From assembly GCF_004153165.1 (NCBI RefSeq), contig NZ_SEMD01000002.1, positions 62,001-126,000 of the forward strand: a stretch of 64,000 nt of DNA, read 5' to 3'. Under the pieces are notes generated by a model, which saw only the letters and a program-made list of their open reading frames with translations, was not told where the DNA came from and searched no databases. Made by a program: the position numbers and the translations under genes. Below are positions 38,681-47,408 of this stretch, in pieces (the stretch's first letter is position 1; every line of letters starts with the position of its first letter). This DNA is from Sporolactobacillus sp. THM7-4 (GTDB lineage: Bacteria; Bacillota; Bacilli; Bacillales; Sporolactobacillaceae).

Positions 38681-39783
38681 CTTTTCCCTCCAAAATCATG
38701 CTTACCTTTAATGCGATAGACATAAGCCAATAGTTCAGCAACGGCCTTAAAGAAGTCTTCAGGAACACTGTCCCCGATATCAAGCTGATGATAGAGCGCC
38801 CGGGCGAGAGGTTTCTTTTCTACAATGACAATTCCGTGCTTTCTGGCAATTTCCCTGATTTTCAGTGCAAGGTAATCTGCACCTTTCGCAATAACGACAG
38901 GAGCAGTCATTTTTTTCGAGTCATACTGCAATGCGACGGCAAAATGGGTCGGGTTCGTAATCACCACATCGGCCTTCGGTAACTCCTGCATCATTCGCCT
39001 CATAGCCATTTGCTTTTGCCTTTGTTTGATTCTTGATTTGATTTGCGGATCGCCTTCCATGTTCTTGAATTCGTCTTTAATATCCTGCCTGGACATCCGT
39101 ATGTTTTTCTCATAATCATATTTTTGATAGATATAATCAATCAGGGAGAGCGCAATAAGCGCAAGTGAGGCGGCCATGCCCATATTCAGGACAATCCTGG
39201 CCATCGTCTGCAGGCCGCCGCCAATCGATTGATTAACCGACTGTATGACCGCCGACCGATTGATCCAAATCATCGAAAAAGCCACGGTACCGATGACGGC
39301 TATCTTTAAGATTGATTTCAGCAATTCAATGATCGCCCTCAGCGAATAAATCCGCTTCAGTCCTTTTAATGGATCGATTCGCTCAGCTTTGAACATGATC
39401 TGTTCGGGATGAAACAGAAAACCGACCTGAAACAGCTGGCTGCCTGCCCCCACTACGAGAGCAACGATAAGAAATGGAGCGATAAGAGACAACGACTGAA
39501 AGGCAAGATCCGTAAACAGGCGATGCACGTTGTTTTCAGACACACTCATTGTCAGTCTGTTATTATAATAGTCAGCGATCATGCCGGTCAGTTTTTCACC
39601 AATCGCTCCTCCGGCTACTCGAAAATAGAGAAAAAAGGCCAGCAGGCTGATCGCGGTACTCAAATCCGTACTTTTAAAAACCTGCCCCTTCTTCCGGCTC
39701 TCTTCCCGCTTGTGAGGAGTCGCTTTTTCCGTTTTTTCTCCTGCAAAATACTGCAGGTCAATTGGATACCGATATGCGGTCAT
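38677..39783 (-). CDS. flhB: Flagellar export switch protein FlhB
   Basis: 368 aa. N-terminal LQYFAGEKTEKATPHKREESRKKGQV-type stretch, four membrane segments, and the cytoplasmic auto-cleavage motif NPTHFAVAL near residues 270-278, which triggers the switch from hook to filament export. The ATG at 39783 has GGGGAG about 9 nt upstream; the TTG at 39792 abuts that SD and is rejected. The partner length-control protein FliK in this window is enlarged. Confidence 0.97.
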   Translation of the reverse strand: MTAYRYPIDLQYFAGEKTEKATPHKREESRKKGQVFKSTDLSTAISLLAFFLYFRVAGGAIGEKLTGMIADYYNNRLTMSVSENNVHRLFTDLAFQSLSLIAPFLIVALVVGAGSQLFQVGFLFHPEQIMFKAERIDPLKGLKRIYSLRAIIELLKSILKIAVIGTVAFSMIWINRSAVIQSVNQSIGGGLQTMARIVLNMGMAASLALIALSLIDYIYQKYDYEKNIRMSRQDIKDEFKNMEGDPQIKSRIKQRQKQMAMRRMMQELPKADVVITNPTHFAVALQYDSKKMTAPVVIAKGADYLALKIREIARKHGIVIVEKKPLARALYHQLDIGDSVPEDFFKAVAELLAYVYRIKGKHDFGGKR

Positions 39784-39788
39784 CTTTC

Positions 39789-40562
39789 TCAACTCCCCAA
39801 AAGGCGCAAGTAGTCACTGAAGACTTCAGTCATTGAATCAAATATAACCCGAAAAAGGGATATAAACATCGGAAAAACAAGCAGCAAAACTAAAAACCCG
39901 GCAATGACTTTCATCGGCAGTCCGACGACGAATACGTTGACTTGCGGTACAGTACGGGCAACAAGACCAACAGCGATATCAACAAGAAAAAGGCAGCCGA
40001 CAATCGGCATAGCGAGCTGTAAGGCAATAATAAACATCTGAGCGGATACACGCGCCACGAGCTCAGCCGTACTGCCACCGGTAAGTTGGACGCCCATCTC
40101 GTTTACCGGGATCAATCTGAAACTATAAAGAAGCCCGTTTAACAGCATATAATGGGCATCAACACCAAGGAAAAAAAGCATCTGCAGCATATATAGCAAT
40201 TGGCCGGTCAAAGGAGTCGTTATCCCGTTTTCCGGACTGATCGTACTGGCAATGGCAAATCCCATTTGCAGATCGATAAACGAACCGGCAAGCTGAACGC
40301 TATACGTCAACATCCCGGCAACAAAGCCCATCGACAAACCGACCAGTGCTTCTTTAAGAGCCAGAAGGACAAACGTCCCGTCTAATGGTACCGTCTGGCT
40401 TTTGAATAAAGTTATCTCTATAAGAATCGAGAGCGTGACGGCAAAGCCAACTTTGATCGGTCCCGGAATCGTCCGATAGGAAAAGACAGGCATTGTAACC
40501 ACAAAGCTGGCTATTCTGACAAGGACTAATAGAAATAATGGAAAACTGTTTAAAATCTCCAC
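39789..40562 (-). CDS. fliR: Flagellar export apparatus protein FliR
   Basis: 257 aa integral membrane protein of the export gate, with about six hydrophobic segments. GTG start with AAAGGGGTAAAA upstream. Conserved IDLQMGFAIASTISPENG and LFLVDIAVGLVARTVPQVNVF are present. A GC-rich hairpin without a U run lies between fliQ and fliR. Confidence 0.96.
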   Translation of the reverse strand: MEILNSFPLFLLVLVRIASFVVTMPVFSYRTIPGPIKVGFAVTLSILIEITLFKSQTVPLDGTFVLLALKEALVGLSMGFVAGMLTYSVQLAGSFIDLQMGFAIASTISPENGITTPLTGQLLYMLQMLFFLGVDAHYMLLNGLLYSFRLIPVNEMGVQLTGGSTAELVARVSAQMFIIALQLAMPIVGCLFLVDIAVGLVARTVPQVNVFVVGLPMKVIAGFLVLLLVFPMFISLFRVIFDSMTEVFSDYLRLLGS

Positions 40563-40598
40563 TTTTACCCCTTTTTCATTCTCTGATGCTTTTGGTCA

Positions 40599-40625
40599 GG
40601 AACCGGAATTTTCATCTTCGGTTCC
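40599..40625 (-). other. Hairpin between fliQ and fliR, no U tract
   Basis: Minus strand GGAACCG and CGGTTCC flank a 13-nt loop. It is not followed by uridines (next bases TGACCAAAAGC), so it is unlikely to be a terminator. It may affect mRNA stability or cleavage in the long operon transcript. Confidence 0.55.
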
Positions 40626-40636
40626 CGGTTGTTCTG

Positions 40637-40906
40637 CTACTTTATAAAATTTGAAAGATTGGCAAATATCGTTTCCGTGAATGTCAGCATTTTTGAAAGC
40701 ATCCATGGGCCAAACAGGATCAGCCCGAACAGAACGGTGACGATTTTCGGTATAAATGCAAGTGTCTGTTCCTGAATTTGCGTCGCAGCCTGAATGATAC
40801 TGACGATCAGGCCGACGAACAGAGACAGAATTAACAGGGGTCCTCCGATCATCAGAATAGCCATGACACTTTGATCAGCAACCGACAGAACCATTTCAGA
40901 ACTCAT
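40637..40906 (-). CDS. fliQ: Flagellar export apparatus protein FliQ
   Basis: 89 aa with two membrane segments, the standard length. ILMIGGPLLILSLFVGLIVSI and the following QAATQIQEQTLAFIPKI are family hallmarks. ATG after a GGGCGG-type SD, 15 nt after fliP. Confidence 0.96.
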   Translation of the reverse strand: MSSEMVLSVADQSVMAILMIGGPLLILSLFVGLIVSIIQAATQIQEQTLAFIPKIVTVLFGLILFGPWMLSKMLTFTETIFANLSNFIK

Positions 40907-40921
40907 TTTTCCATCCGCCCT

Positions 40922-41596
40922 TCAAAAACTTTTAAGCAGCGACTCTACAATGAGATACCAGCCGTCGACCATAACAAACAGCAGGATTTTGAATGGGAGC
41001 GAAATCATAACCGGCGGCAGCATCATCATCCCCATGGCCATGAGGATACTGGAGACGACCATATCAATAACCAAAAAAGGAATAAAGATCATGAATCCCA
41101 TCTGAAAAGCCGTCTTCAGCTCACTGATTGTGAATGCCGGGACAAGGGCCGTCAGAGGTATGTCCTGAATCCTGTCCGGCATGCGATATTTACCATAGCT
41201 CATGAAAAGATTCAGATCTTTCTGACGTGTCTCTTTAGCCATAAATTCCTTGACAGGGGCCTCGGCTTTCTTTATGGCCTGCTGCTGACTGATTTTCCCT
41301 TTCAAATAGGGCTGTATGGCATGGGTATTCACGTCTCCGTACACCGGTGCCATAATGAAAAAAGTTAAAAACAGGGCAAGTCCGACCAGCACTTGATTCG
41401 GCGGCATCTGCTGAGTTGAAAGCGAAGTCCTGACAAACGACAGAACGATAATGATTCTTGTAAAAGAAGTCATCAGTATAATAATCGCCGGAGCAAGTGA
41501 AAGAATCGTCAAAAGGATCAGCAGCTGTACCGTTGTTGCGACATCCTGGGGCTGATTGGTGAAAAAGCCTGAAGGAATCCCTGGTATACTATTCAT
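40922..41596 (-). CDS. fliP: Flagellar export apparatus protein FliP
   Basis: 224 aa. Forms the hetero-oligomeric gate with FliQ and FliR. Conserved LLTILSLAPAIIILMTSFTR, SFVRTSLSTQQMPPNQVLVG and the C-terminal PPVMISLPFKILLFVMVDGW segments are present. Lacks an obvious cleavable signal peptide. ATG with GGGAGGAAAAGAAAG upstream, overlapping fliO by 8 nt. Confidence 0.97.
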   Translation of the reverse strand: MNSIPGIPSGFFTNQPQDVATTVQLLILLTILSLAPAIIILMTSFTRIIIVLSFVRTSLSTQQMPPNQVLVGLALFLTFFIMAPVYGDVNTHAIQPYLKGKISQQQAIKKAEAPVKEFMAKETRQKDLNLFMSYGKYRMPDRIQDIPLTALVPAFTISELKTAFQMGFMIFIPFLVIDMVVSSILMAMGMMMLPPVMISLPFKILLFVMVDGWYLIVESLLKSF

Positions 41597-42263
41597 CTTT
41601 CTTTTCCTCCCGGAGCATATCTTCTATTTTTTCAGAACGCTCCTTATTCAGCTCGCCCAGATGATCGACCAACAGTGATTTCAATGAGGAACGATGAGTC
41701 AATGTATTGTCCTTTCTCATCCATCCTCTGTCGGCCGTCCAGTTCAGTACCTTTTTCACGTTTTCTTCGAGGACGTCCGGCTTTTCCTCCTGGTTCCGCA
41801 GAGCTTCAATCGCTTCCGGATCACTGATCTCCTTTAGCACCTGTACCGTCTCCCCGACACCGACAACGAGCACTTCCTTACCAACACGTATCAGCTGAAC
41901 TGAACGGTTGGTCCCAACAGACACGCCTCCTATGTTTTCAAGAGCACTCCCCTGCTGAAACTTTCTTGTTCGTTTCGCGACGAAATGGTAGAGAATATAA
42001 ATGAGTGCCAAAACGATAAACAGAGCAAAAATCAGTTTCAGAAACGCAACAAACAGGTTCGCATTTTCTAACGGCTTTTGTGTATGGGCTGATTCAGGGT
42101 TGTCCGCCTGATCTCCGCCATCGTTGCTTTTCTGATTGCCATGCTGACTTTTAAAGAGTTCATCAACCGTCCCGTTGCCTGAGCCCGCTGCAAGAGCACA
42201 GATGTTCTGTCCCAGGATCAGGAGAAGAACAGCGAGTACGGAGAACAGCCCCTTTCGCAACAC
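41589..42263 (-). CDS. fliO: Flagellar biosynthesis protein FliO (FliZ of B. subtilis)
   Basis: 224 aa. N-terminal signal-like segment LFSVLAVLLLILGQNICALAAG, an extracytoplasmic linker of about 50 residues, a membrane segment (LIFALFIVLALIYILYHF) near residues 80-98, then a cytoplasmic domain with GGVSVGTNRSVQLIRVGKEVLVVGVG typical of FliO. GTG start at 42263 chosen for its position after AAGGTGG; the ATG at 42287 lies in the cheY stop and has no good SD. FliO aids FliP assembly. Confidence 0.92.
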   Translation of the reverse strand: MLRKGLFSVLAVLLLILGQNICALAAGSGNGTVDELFKSQHGNQKSNDGGDQADNPESAHTQKPLENANLFVAFLKLIFALFIVLALIYILYHFVAKRTRKFQQGSALENIGGVSVGTNRSVQLIRVGKEVLVVGVGETVQVLKEISDPEAIEALRNQEEKPDVLEENVKKVLNWTADRGWMRKDNTLTHRSSLKSLLVDHLGELNKERSEKIEDMLREEKKDE

Positions 42264-42286
42264 GTTGCCACCTTCCCCTTTTTCCA

Positions 42287-42649
42287 TTAGCCTAAAGTCT
42301 TCTTTATTGCTTCGATGACCCTGTCGGCTTGAAAAGGCTTGACAATGAAGTCTTTCGCTCCTGCCTGGATGGCGTCAATAACCATCGATTGCTGCCCCAT
42401 CGCCGAGCACATAATGACTTTACAGTTTGGATCAAGCGCCCTTATTTTTTTCAAAGCTTGTATGCCGTCCAGTTCAGGCATTGTGATGTCGAGAGTGACC
42501 AGATCCGGTTTCAGTTCATCATATTTTGCTACTGCATCATTTCCGTTTGCTCCCTCGCCTACGACCTCATAACCGTTTTTCGCGAGTATATCCTTCAACA
42601 TCATCCTCATGAAAGCTGCGTCATCAACAATAAGAATTCGTCCTGACAT
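42287..42649 (-). CDS. cheY: Chemotaxis response regulator CheY
   Basis: 120 aa single receiver domain. Acidic pair D9/D10, phospho-acceptor Asp54 in LVTLDITMPELDG, conserved Ser/Thr region CSAMGQ and Lys104 region IVKPFQADRV. Phospho-CheY binds FliM/FliY at the switch. ATG with CTGGAGGGATCAGC upstream; located between fliY and fliO as in B. subtilis. Confidence 0.97.
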   Translation of the reverse strand: MSGRILIVDDAAFMRMMLKDILAKNGYEVVGEGANGNDAVAKYDELKPDLVTLDITMPELDGIQALKKIRALDPNCKVIMCSAMGQQSMVIDAIQAGAKDFIVKPFQADRVIEAIKKTLG

Positions 42650-42701
42650 GCTGATCCCTCCAGTAATAGTCTTTTAAGTGAGAAATTTAGCTTCATTGTT
42701 T

Positions 42702-43967
42702 TTATAAATCTTTGATACGGTCATAGTGATTTAAAATTTCGGTAATACGGATACCGAAATTCTCGTCGACAACAACGACTTCGCCTTTGGCAACGCATTT
42801 TTGATTAACGAGAATATCAATGGCTTCGCCTGCAAGCCTGTCGAGTTCAATGATCGAGCCGGGACCCAGTTCCAGAACCTCTTTAACCGTTTTTTGAGTC
42901 CTTCCGAGTTCTACACTGACATCAAGAGGTATATCCATTAATAGATTCAGATTCCTGGGTACACTTTTAGCCGCCGCTTCAGGTTCATCGTCAAAGCTTA
43001 AAAACTCTGCCGGCCGGACATCTCTTTGATCAACAGCGTTCGGAGTGACCGGGCTCTCATCAGCTTTTGAACTGTCCGGGCCCTGATTTTTCGGTAATGG
43101 GCCCGTATCGGAATTTCGGTTTTCAGATGGGGCATGGGATTGATCCCCTGCAACAGGAAGACTTGCTTCCTGTTCCGGATTATCGCCATTCTCCGGAACT
43201 GCTGTTTTTCCCTGATCCGAGGCTGCTACCTGCTGTGCACCGTTTTTGCCCGATTCACTGAGCAGTAGATCTGCAAGCTGTTTTCCAAACTGAATGGGAA
43301 TGAGCTGCATGATATGGGAATCAACGAGACTACCTATTTTTAATCGAAAAGAGATTTCAAACATTTTGTCATCATCGGGAATATGGTCAATACCCATTCG
43401 TGTTCTGACATCCATCAAGGTCAGTTCCGGAGGAGAGATGTCAATCCTCCGATTGAAGACTGTCGACATTGCCGTGGAGGATGAACCCATCATCTGATTC
43501 ATTGCTTCCTGTACCGCGCTCATTTCCATTTCATTGATACTGGTTGATGGATTCCTGCCGTCCCCGCCCATCATCAGATCCGCAATAACGCCGGCATCTC
43601 TTGTTTTAATAACCAGGACACATGAACCCTGAAAACCTTCTGTGTAATTGACAAGTACCGATACGTAGGGAACCGGAAACTCTTCTCCCAAATTTTTCTT
43701 ACTGACTACCTGGACAACCGGCGTCGTGATCTCCACCTTTTGATTCAAAATCGTCGACAGGGCCGTCGCTGCACTGCCAAAGGAAATATTTCCTATTTCC
43801 CCAAGCACGTCTTCCTGAATCTCTGACATGTAATCCCGATTGATCAGAGTTGCGGAAGATTCATCTGGTGGCTCTTGCTGCTGGTCCGGTTCCTGCTTTT
43901 TCTGCATCTCTGACTGACGCCCCAGAAGCGCATCAATTTCTTCCTGTGAGAGTTGGCCATCATTCAT
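42702..43967 (-). CDS. fliY: Flagellar switch / CheY-P phosphatase FliY
   Basis: 421 aa. The N-terminus has LSQEEIDALLG, a FliM-like CheY-P-binding motif. A central CheC-like domain carries two phosphatase sites (LGEIGNISFGSAATALS and VQEAMNQMMGSSSTAMS). A low-complexity linker of about 90 residues (roughly 235-325) leads to a FliN-type C-terminal domain (LMDIPLDVSVELGRTQKTVKEVLELGPGSI, here broken as LMDIPLDVSVELG and ELGPGSIIELDRLAG). B. subtilis FliY is 378 aa, so the linker accounts for most of the extra length. ATG after GGAGG, overlapping fliM. Confidence 0.96.
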   Translation of the reverse strand: MNDGQLSQEEIDALLGRQSEMQKKQEPDQQQEPPDESSATLINRDYMSEIQEDVLGEIGNISFGSAATALSTILNQKVEITTPVVQVVSKKNLGEEFPVPYVSVLVNYTEGFQGSCVLVIKTRDAGVIADLMMGGDGRNPSTSINEMEMSAVQEAMNQMMGSSSTAMSTVFNRRIDISPPELTLMDVRTRMGIDHIPDDDKMFEISFRLKIGSLVDSHIMQLIPIQFGKQLADLLLSESGKNGAQQVAASDQGKTAVPENGDNPEQEASLPVAGDQSHAPSENRNSDTGPLPKNQGPDSSKADESPVTPNAVDQRDVRPAEFLSFDDEPEAAAKSVPRNLNLLMDIPLDVSVELGRTQKTVKEVLELGPGSIIELDRLAGEAIDILVNQKCVAKGEVVVVDENFGIRITEILNHYDRIKDL

Positions 43968-44958
43968 TGAGGTCGTCCTCCTCCGTTATTGGTTTAATGA
44001 TTTGAACAGCCATTCGATTGCTCTTTCTCCCTGGCTGAGCGTAAAATTTAGGAAAACCTCCGATATCGATAATAATCGGTTGGTCCATTTTTTGATCCAG
44101 CCTGATTACATCGCCAACATCGAGATTCGACAACTCCTGAACGGTTATCCGGGATGTGCCCAGCTTTGCTTTGACATCAATGACTGAATGTTCCACTCTC
44201 TTTCGAAGGGTCTGATACTCCTCATTAGTCGTCTCATTTTTTTTCTCGCTCATCCAGTAGTGCATCGACAACTTTTGAATAACCGGTTCAAGAACAACAT
44301 GAGGAAGGCATAGATTAATCATTCCGCTTGACTTGCCAATGGCGGCGGACAGTGAAATAACGATTACTGTTTCATTTGGCGGAACAAGCTGTAAAAATTG
44401 CGGGTTGGTTTCAAACTCCAGAAACTTCGGCTTCAGTCCTTCCTCGACCGTTGCCCAGGCCTCTTTAAACGCGCCAAGCGACCCCTCAAACAGGCTTTTC
44501 ATCAGATTCGTCTCAATTTCCGTCAGTTTCTCTATTTTGTTCATGCTTGTCCCTTCACCGCCAAGCAAACGATCCAGCATGGCATAGGCCACATTCGGAT
44601 TAACTTCAATGATTAAATTGCCATCCAGCGGCGGAGCTTCAATAATATTCAAAACAGTAGCTGAGGGGATTGATCGGTTGAACTCTTCGTAGGGCAGCTG
44701 GTCAACAGAAGCTACAGATATTTGGACGTACGTTCTCAGCTGCGCGGAAAAGTACGACGTCAGCAGCCGAGCATAATTTTCATGTATCCGGGTTAAGCTT
44801 CTGATCTGGTCTTTCGAAAAACGCAGCGCTCTCTTGAAATCATAAACCCGAACTTTTGGCTTTTTTTCTTCATTCTTCAGCTCATCGGCGTCCATTTCGC
44901 CCGTGGAAATAGCGGAGAGCAATGCGTCAATTTCAGACTGTGAAAGTATATCTGCCAC
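43960..44958 (-). CDS. fliM: Flagellar motor switch protein FliM
   Basis: 332 aa C-ring protein. N-terminal CheY-binding motif ILSQSEIDALLSAI, central domain with NYARLLTSYFSAQLRTYVQI and GGEGTSMNKIEKLTEIE, C-terminal FliN-like domain with ELSNLDVGDVIRLDQ. GTG start with only a modest SD. Overlaps the start of fliY by 8 nt. Confidence 0.97.
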   Translation of the reverse strand: MADILSQSEIDALLSAISTGEMDADELKNEEKKPKVRVYDFKRALRFSKDQIRSLTRIHENYARLLTSYFSAQLRTYVQISVASVDQLPYEEFNRSIPSATVLNIIEAPPLDGNLIIEVNPNVAYAMLDRLLGGEGTSMNKIEKLTEIETNLMKSLFEGSLGAFKEAWATVEEGLKPKFLEFETNPQFLQLVPPNETVIVISLSAAIGKSSGMINLCLPHVVLEPVIQKLSMHYWMSEKKNETTNEEYQTLRKRVEHSVIDVKAKLGTSRITVQELSNLDVGDVIRLDQKMDQPIIIDIGGFPKFYAQPGRKSNRMAVQIIKPITEEDDLNE

Positions 44959-44989
44959 GTTGCCTGATCATCTCTCTTCCGATCGTTCA

Positions 44990-45424
44990 TCATTGTACGA
45001 TTTTTTCTGTTGTATAAACATGGGTAACGTGTCCGCTCTCTAAAAAGCCGTTCACCCTGTTTTTAATCAATATCTCAAGATTGGCAATGCCATTCTGATC
45101 CTGAAGATCGCCTGGTGTCATAGCCGAAACCACATAAATGACCGCATTTTTTACCTGAAACGACCTTTTGCTTAACTCATCTTTCGCGCTTTTGTTCGAA
45201 ACCTGGATATTAAAATCGACCTTAATAAAATGATTGCCTTTTATATTGGTCGTTATCTCTCCCGTCGAGACAGTCAGATCATTAACAATCTGATCGATAT
45301 TGGGGTTCCGGACATCGGCTTTATCTTTTGCAAGACTATCGATTACAAAAAAGGCAATGACTGATCCTATGATGAGAAGCCCCATCATGAGAAACAGAAT
45401 GTTCATCCATCTGCTTTTGAACAA
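44990..45424 (-). CDS. fliL: Flagellar basal-body-associated protein FliL
   Basis: 144 aa. One N-terminal membrane segment (ILFLMMGLLIIGSVIAFFVI) and an extracytoplasmic domain with the FliL stretch HFIKVDFNIQVSNKSAKDEL. Start TTG at 45424 is chosen because AAGAAGGTG lies 7 nt upstream; the frame open to 45463 is inside flbD. Overlaps flbD by 22 nt. Supports motor stator function. Confidence 0.93.
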   Translation of the reverse strand: MFKSRWMNILFLMMGLLIIGSVIAFFVIDSLAKDKADVRNPNIDQIVNDLTVSTGEITTNIKGNHFIKVDFNIQVSNKSAKDELSKRSFQVKNAVIYVVSAMTPGDLQDQNGIANLEILIKNRVNGFLESGHVTHVYTTEKIVQ

Positions 45425-45639
45425 CGTAACACACCTTCTTCCGCACGCATGGCAGTCATCCATGGGATTTTCTTCAGAAACTGGATGACCGACTGATTGA
45501 GCTCTTCAACCGACTCTTTGACGACCAGTTTCTTTCCTGTAGTCAGGGTGATTGTCGTATCAGGAAGTGCCTCAATCTGTTCGATGAGAAAGACGTTTAA
45601 AAAGAAAGTTTGTCCGTTAAACCTCGTCAATTGAATCAT
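45403..45639 (-). CDS. flbD: FlbD family flagellar protein (SwrD/YlzI)
   Basis: 78 aa. Begins IQLTRFNGQTFFLNVFLIEQIEALPD and includes TTGKKLVVKESVEELN, matching the small FlbD family found between flgE and fliL. The B. subtilis homologue (YlzI, SwrD) increases flagellar motor power during swarming. ATG about 58 nt after flgE. Confidence 0.93.
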   Translation of the reverse strand: MIQLTRFNGQTFFLNVFLIEQIEALPDTTITLTTGKKLVVKESVEELNQSVIQFLKKIPWMTAMRAEEGVLRCSKADG

Positions 45640-45697
45640 GAGTTAATATCAATGGGCGGTCTGAATGGTGCGCCCGCCTCGCGGCTCCTTCCCAAAA

Positions 45698-46465
45698 TTA
45701 TCGTTTCAGGCCGACAAGTTCCTGAAGAATCTGGTCGGCCGTAAGGATCGTCCGCGCATTCGCCTGATACGCACGCTGAGCTTCAATCAGGTTGGTCATT
45801 TCATCGGTCAGATCGACATTGGAGCCTTCCAGAGCCCCCTGCTGAAGGGTGGTTGACGTCCCCACTCCCGGTGCTTGAGCAGCGGGGCCGGAAGCGGCCG
45901 TCTGACGGTAAAGAGAGTTTCCTACTTTTTCAAGGCCAGCGGGATTGCTGAATGTATCTACCCTTACCGTCCCCAGATTGACCGGTGCGCCCCCGCCAGT
46001 AGGAACCCCGGTAATGGTGCCGTTCGGAGCAACGGTGAATGAGCTGACCCCGTTAAAATTGCCATTCACTCCAACAAGACTTAATCCCTGTGAATTAACC
46101 AATCCATTCCCATTCGTATTCAGTTTAAAATCCCCGGCTCTTGTATAGTAATTAGTCGTTCCATCGGTTACAGTGAAATAACCCTCGCCGTTAATTGCCA
46201 GATCATAAGGATTTCCCGTCTGATTGATGGTCCCGCCGGTTACGATATTATCAATTGATCCGGTCTGAGACCCGAGACCAACATCAATCGCGTTTTTATT
46301 CGCAGAAGCACCTTGAAGCTGCTGGCTGAACAGATCCTCGAAATTGATCCGGGCCTTTTTATAACCTGAAGTACTTACATTGGCAATGTTATTGCCTATG
46401 ACATCCAAATCTGACTGAAAGTTCTTGAGTCCCGAAACACCTGCTCCTAATGAACGTAATAACAT
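45698..46465 (-). CDS. flgE: Flagellar hook protein FlgE (FlgG-like)
   Basis: 255 aa. The N-terminal flagellar rod/hook motif LRSLGAGVSGLKNFQSDLDV followed by IGNNIANVSTSGYKKARINF, and the C-terminal GSNVDLTDEMTNLIEAQRAYQANARTI-type helix (here noted as DLTDEMTNLIEAQRAYQ) are typical. The B. subtilis hook protein is also short (264 aa). ATG after AAAGGGGG. A 7-bp hairpin lies just upstream. Confidence 0.95.
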   Translation of the reverse strand: MLLRSLGAGVSGLKNFQSDLDVIGNNIANVSTSGYKKARINFEDLFSQQLQGASANKNAIDVGLGSQTGSIDNIVTGGTINQTGNPYDLAINGEGYFTVTDGTTNYYTRAGDFKLNTNGNGLVNSQGLSLVGVNGNFNGVSSFTVAPNGTITGVPTGGGAPVNLGTVRVDTFSNPAGLEKVGNSLYRQTAASGPAAQAPGVGTSTTLQQGALEGSNVDLTDEMTNLIEAQRAYQANARTILTADQILQELVGLKR

Positions 46466-46486
46466 GTCCTGTTTCCCCCTTTAAAT

Positions 46487-46510
46487 GACTGCTTCTGTCA
46501 TTCAGCAGTC
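46487..46510 (-). other. Hairpin upstream of flgE
   Basis: Minus strand GACTGCT and AGCAGTC form a perfect 7-bp stem with a 10-nt loop, followed by ATTTAAAGG. It lies directly before the flgE SD and could influence translation or mRNA processing; no U tract. Confidence 0.5.
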
Positions 46511-46537
46511 TCAGCTTCCTTAATAAGGTCCAGCCGA

Positions 46538-46930
46538 TTAGTGATTAATGACAATCGTTCCATTAATATTTGTGAATATGTGCGTCTTTGTTTCTTCCAG
46601 ATCCATTGCCGTAATGACGGTGTTTTTTTGCGTATTGACCACAAGTGCGGCATCCTTTGTCAGTACAAGTGATTCATGGACACCCATTTTTTTCGCCTGC
46701 TTCATTTTTTCATGGATCGTGTTCCATTCCTGTACGGAAAAACGGATGTTTCGGGCTGCCAGCCGCTCCTTCGCGTGCTTCGTCAGTTTAACTGGCGTAT
46801 TCTTTAATTCATTTTTCAAAATGTGCTCAAAAGGTTGCCGGTTTACTGATTTTCCGGTTGCTTTTTCAGCCGGCCTGATCTGTCCTGCCACAAACATTGG
46901 GTAATACGTGTACCTGTTTATCTCAGACAT
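46538..46930 (-). CDS. Flagellar operon protein of the TIGR02530 type
   Basis: 130 aa. The sequence has FEHILKNELKNTPVKLTKHAKERLAARNI near the middle (noted as LTKHAKERLAARNI) and ITAMDLEETKTHIFTNINGTIVI at the end, the hallmarks of the flagellar operon protein family located between flgD and flgE in many Firmicutes. Its function is not known to me; the position suggests hook assembly. ATG with a clear gap of only 4 nt from flgD. Confidence 0.9.
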   Translation of the reverse strand: MSEINRYTYYPMFVAGQIRPAEKATGKSVNRQPFEHILKNELKNTPVKLTKHAKERLAARNIRFSVQEWNTIHEKMKQAKKMGVHESLVLTKDAALVVNTQKNTVITAMDLEETKTHIFTNINGTIVINH

Positions 46931-46934
46931 TTGA

Positions 46935-47408
46935 TTAAGCTCCCTGATCCGTGGAAGGTTCGCTGACTTCCGTCAAGGATGAGGGGTCGACCTTCTTCCC
47001 GTCATCTGTTACATAGCTGATCTGACCGTTTTTAATGGTGACCGCCTGAACAATACCGTTGACCTCTGCCTGTACCTGGTTACCACTCGGATCGGTAACC
47101 GTTTGTTCCCATTGAATCCTCTTTCCGATCATTGTCGCTTTACTTGACAATGTGCTGTCTTCCTGTGAAGCAACCAGTTTATCGATAGCCGTCCCCATGT
47201 TCTGAGTCTGTTCCAGTGTGGTAAAGTCGGCCATCTGAGCGACAAATTGAGCGCTATCCATCGGTGAAGTCGGATCTTGATTCTTCAACTGAGCAACAAG
47301 CAGTTTAAGAAAATCATCTTTACTCATCACGCTGTTTTGCGTTCCTGTTCGAGCGGGTGAAGATGAGTCGGTAGAAGCCGAAGTCGTTAAATTGGCCGTT
47401 ATACTCAT
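46935..47408 (-). CDS. flgD: Flagellar hook-capping scaffold protein FlgD
   Basis: 157 aa. Contains the conserved MSKDDFLKLLVAQLKNQDP and SPMDSAQFVAQMADFTTLEQ stretches, characteristic of the FlgD N-terminal domain, and a short C-terminal part with GNQVQAEVNGIVQAV. ATG at 47408 with GGGAGGTG about 10 nt upstream; it overlaps the fliK end by 4 nt. Adds hook subunits at the growing tip. Confidence 0.95.
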   Translation of the reverse strand: MSITANLTTSASTDSSSPARTGTQNSVMSKDDFLKLLVAQLKNQDPTSPMDSAQFVAQMADFTTLEQTQNMGTAIDKLVASQEDSTLSSKATMIGKRIQWEQTVTDPSGNQVQAEVNGIVQAVTIKNGQISYVTDDGKKVDPSSLTEVSEPSTDQGA

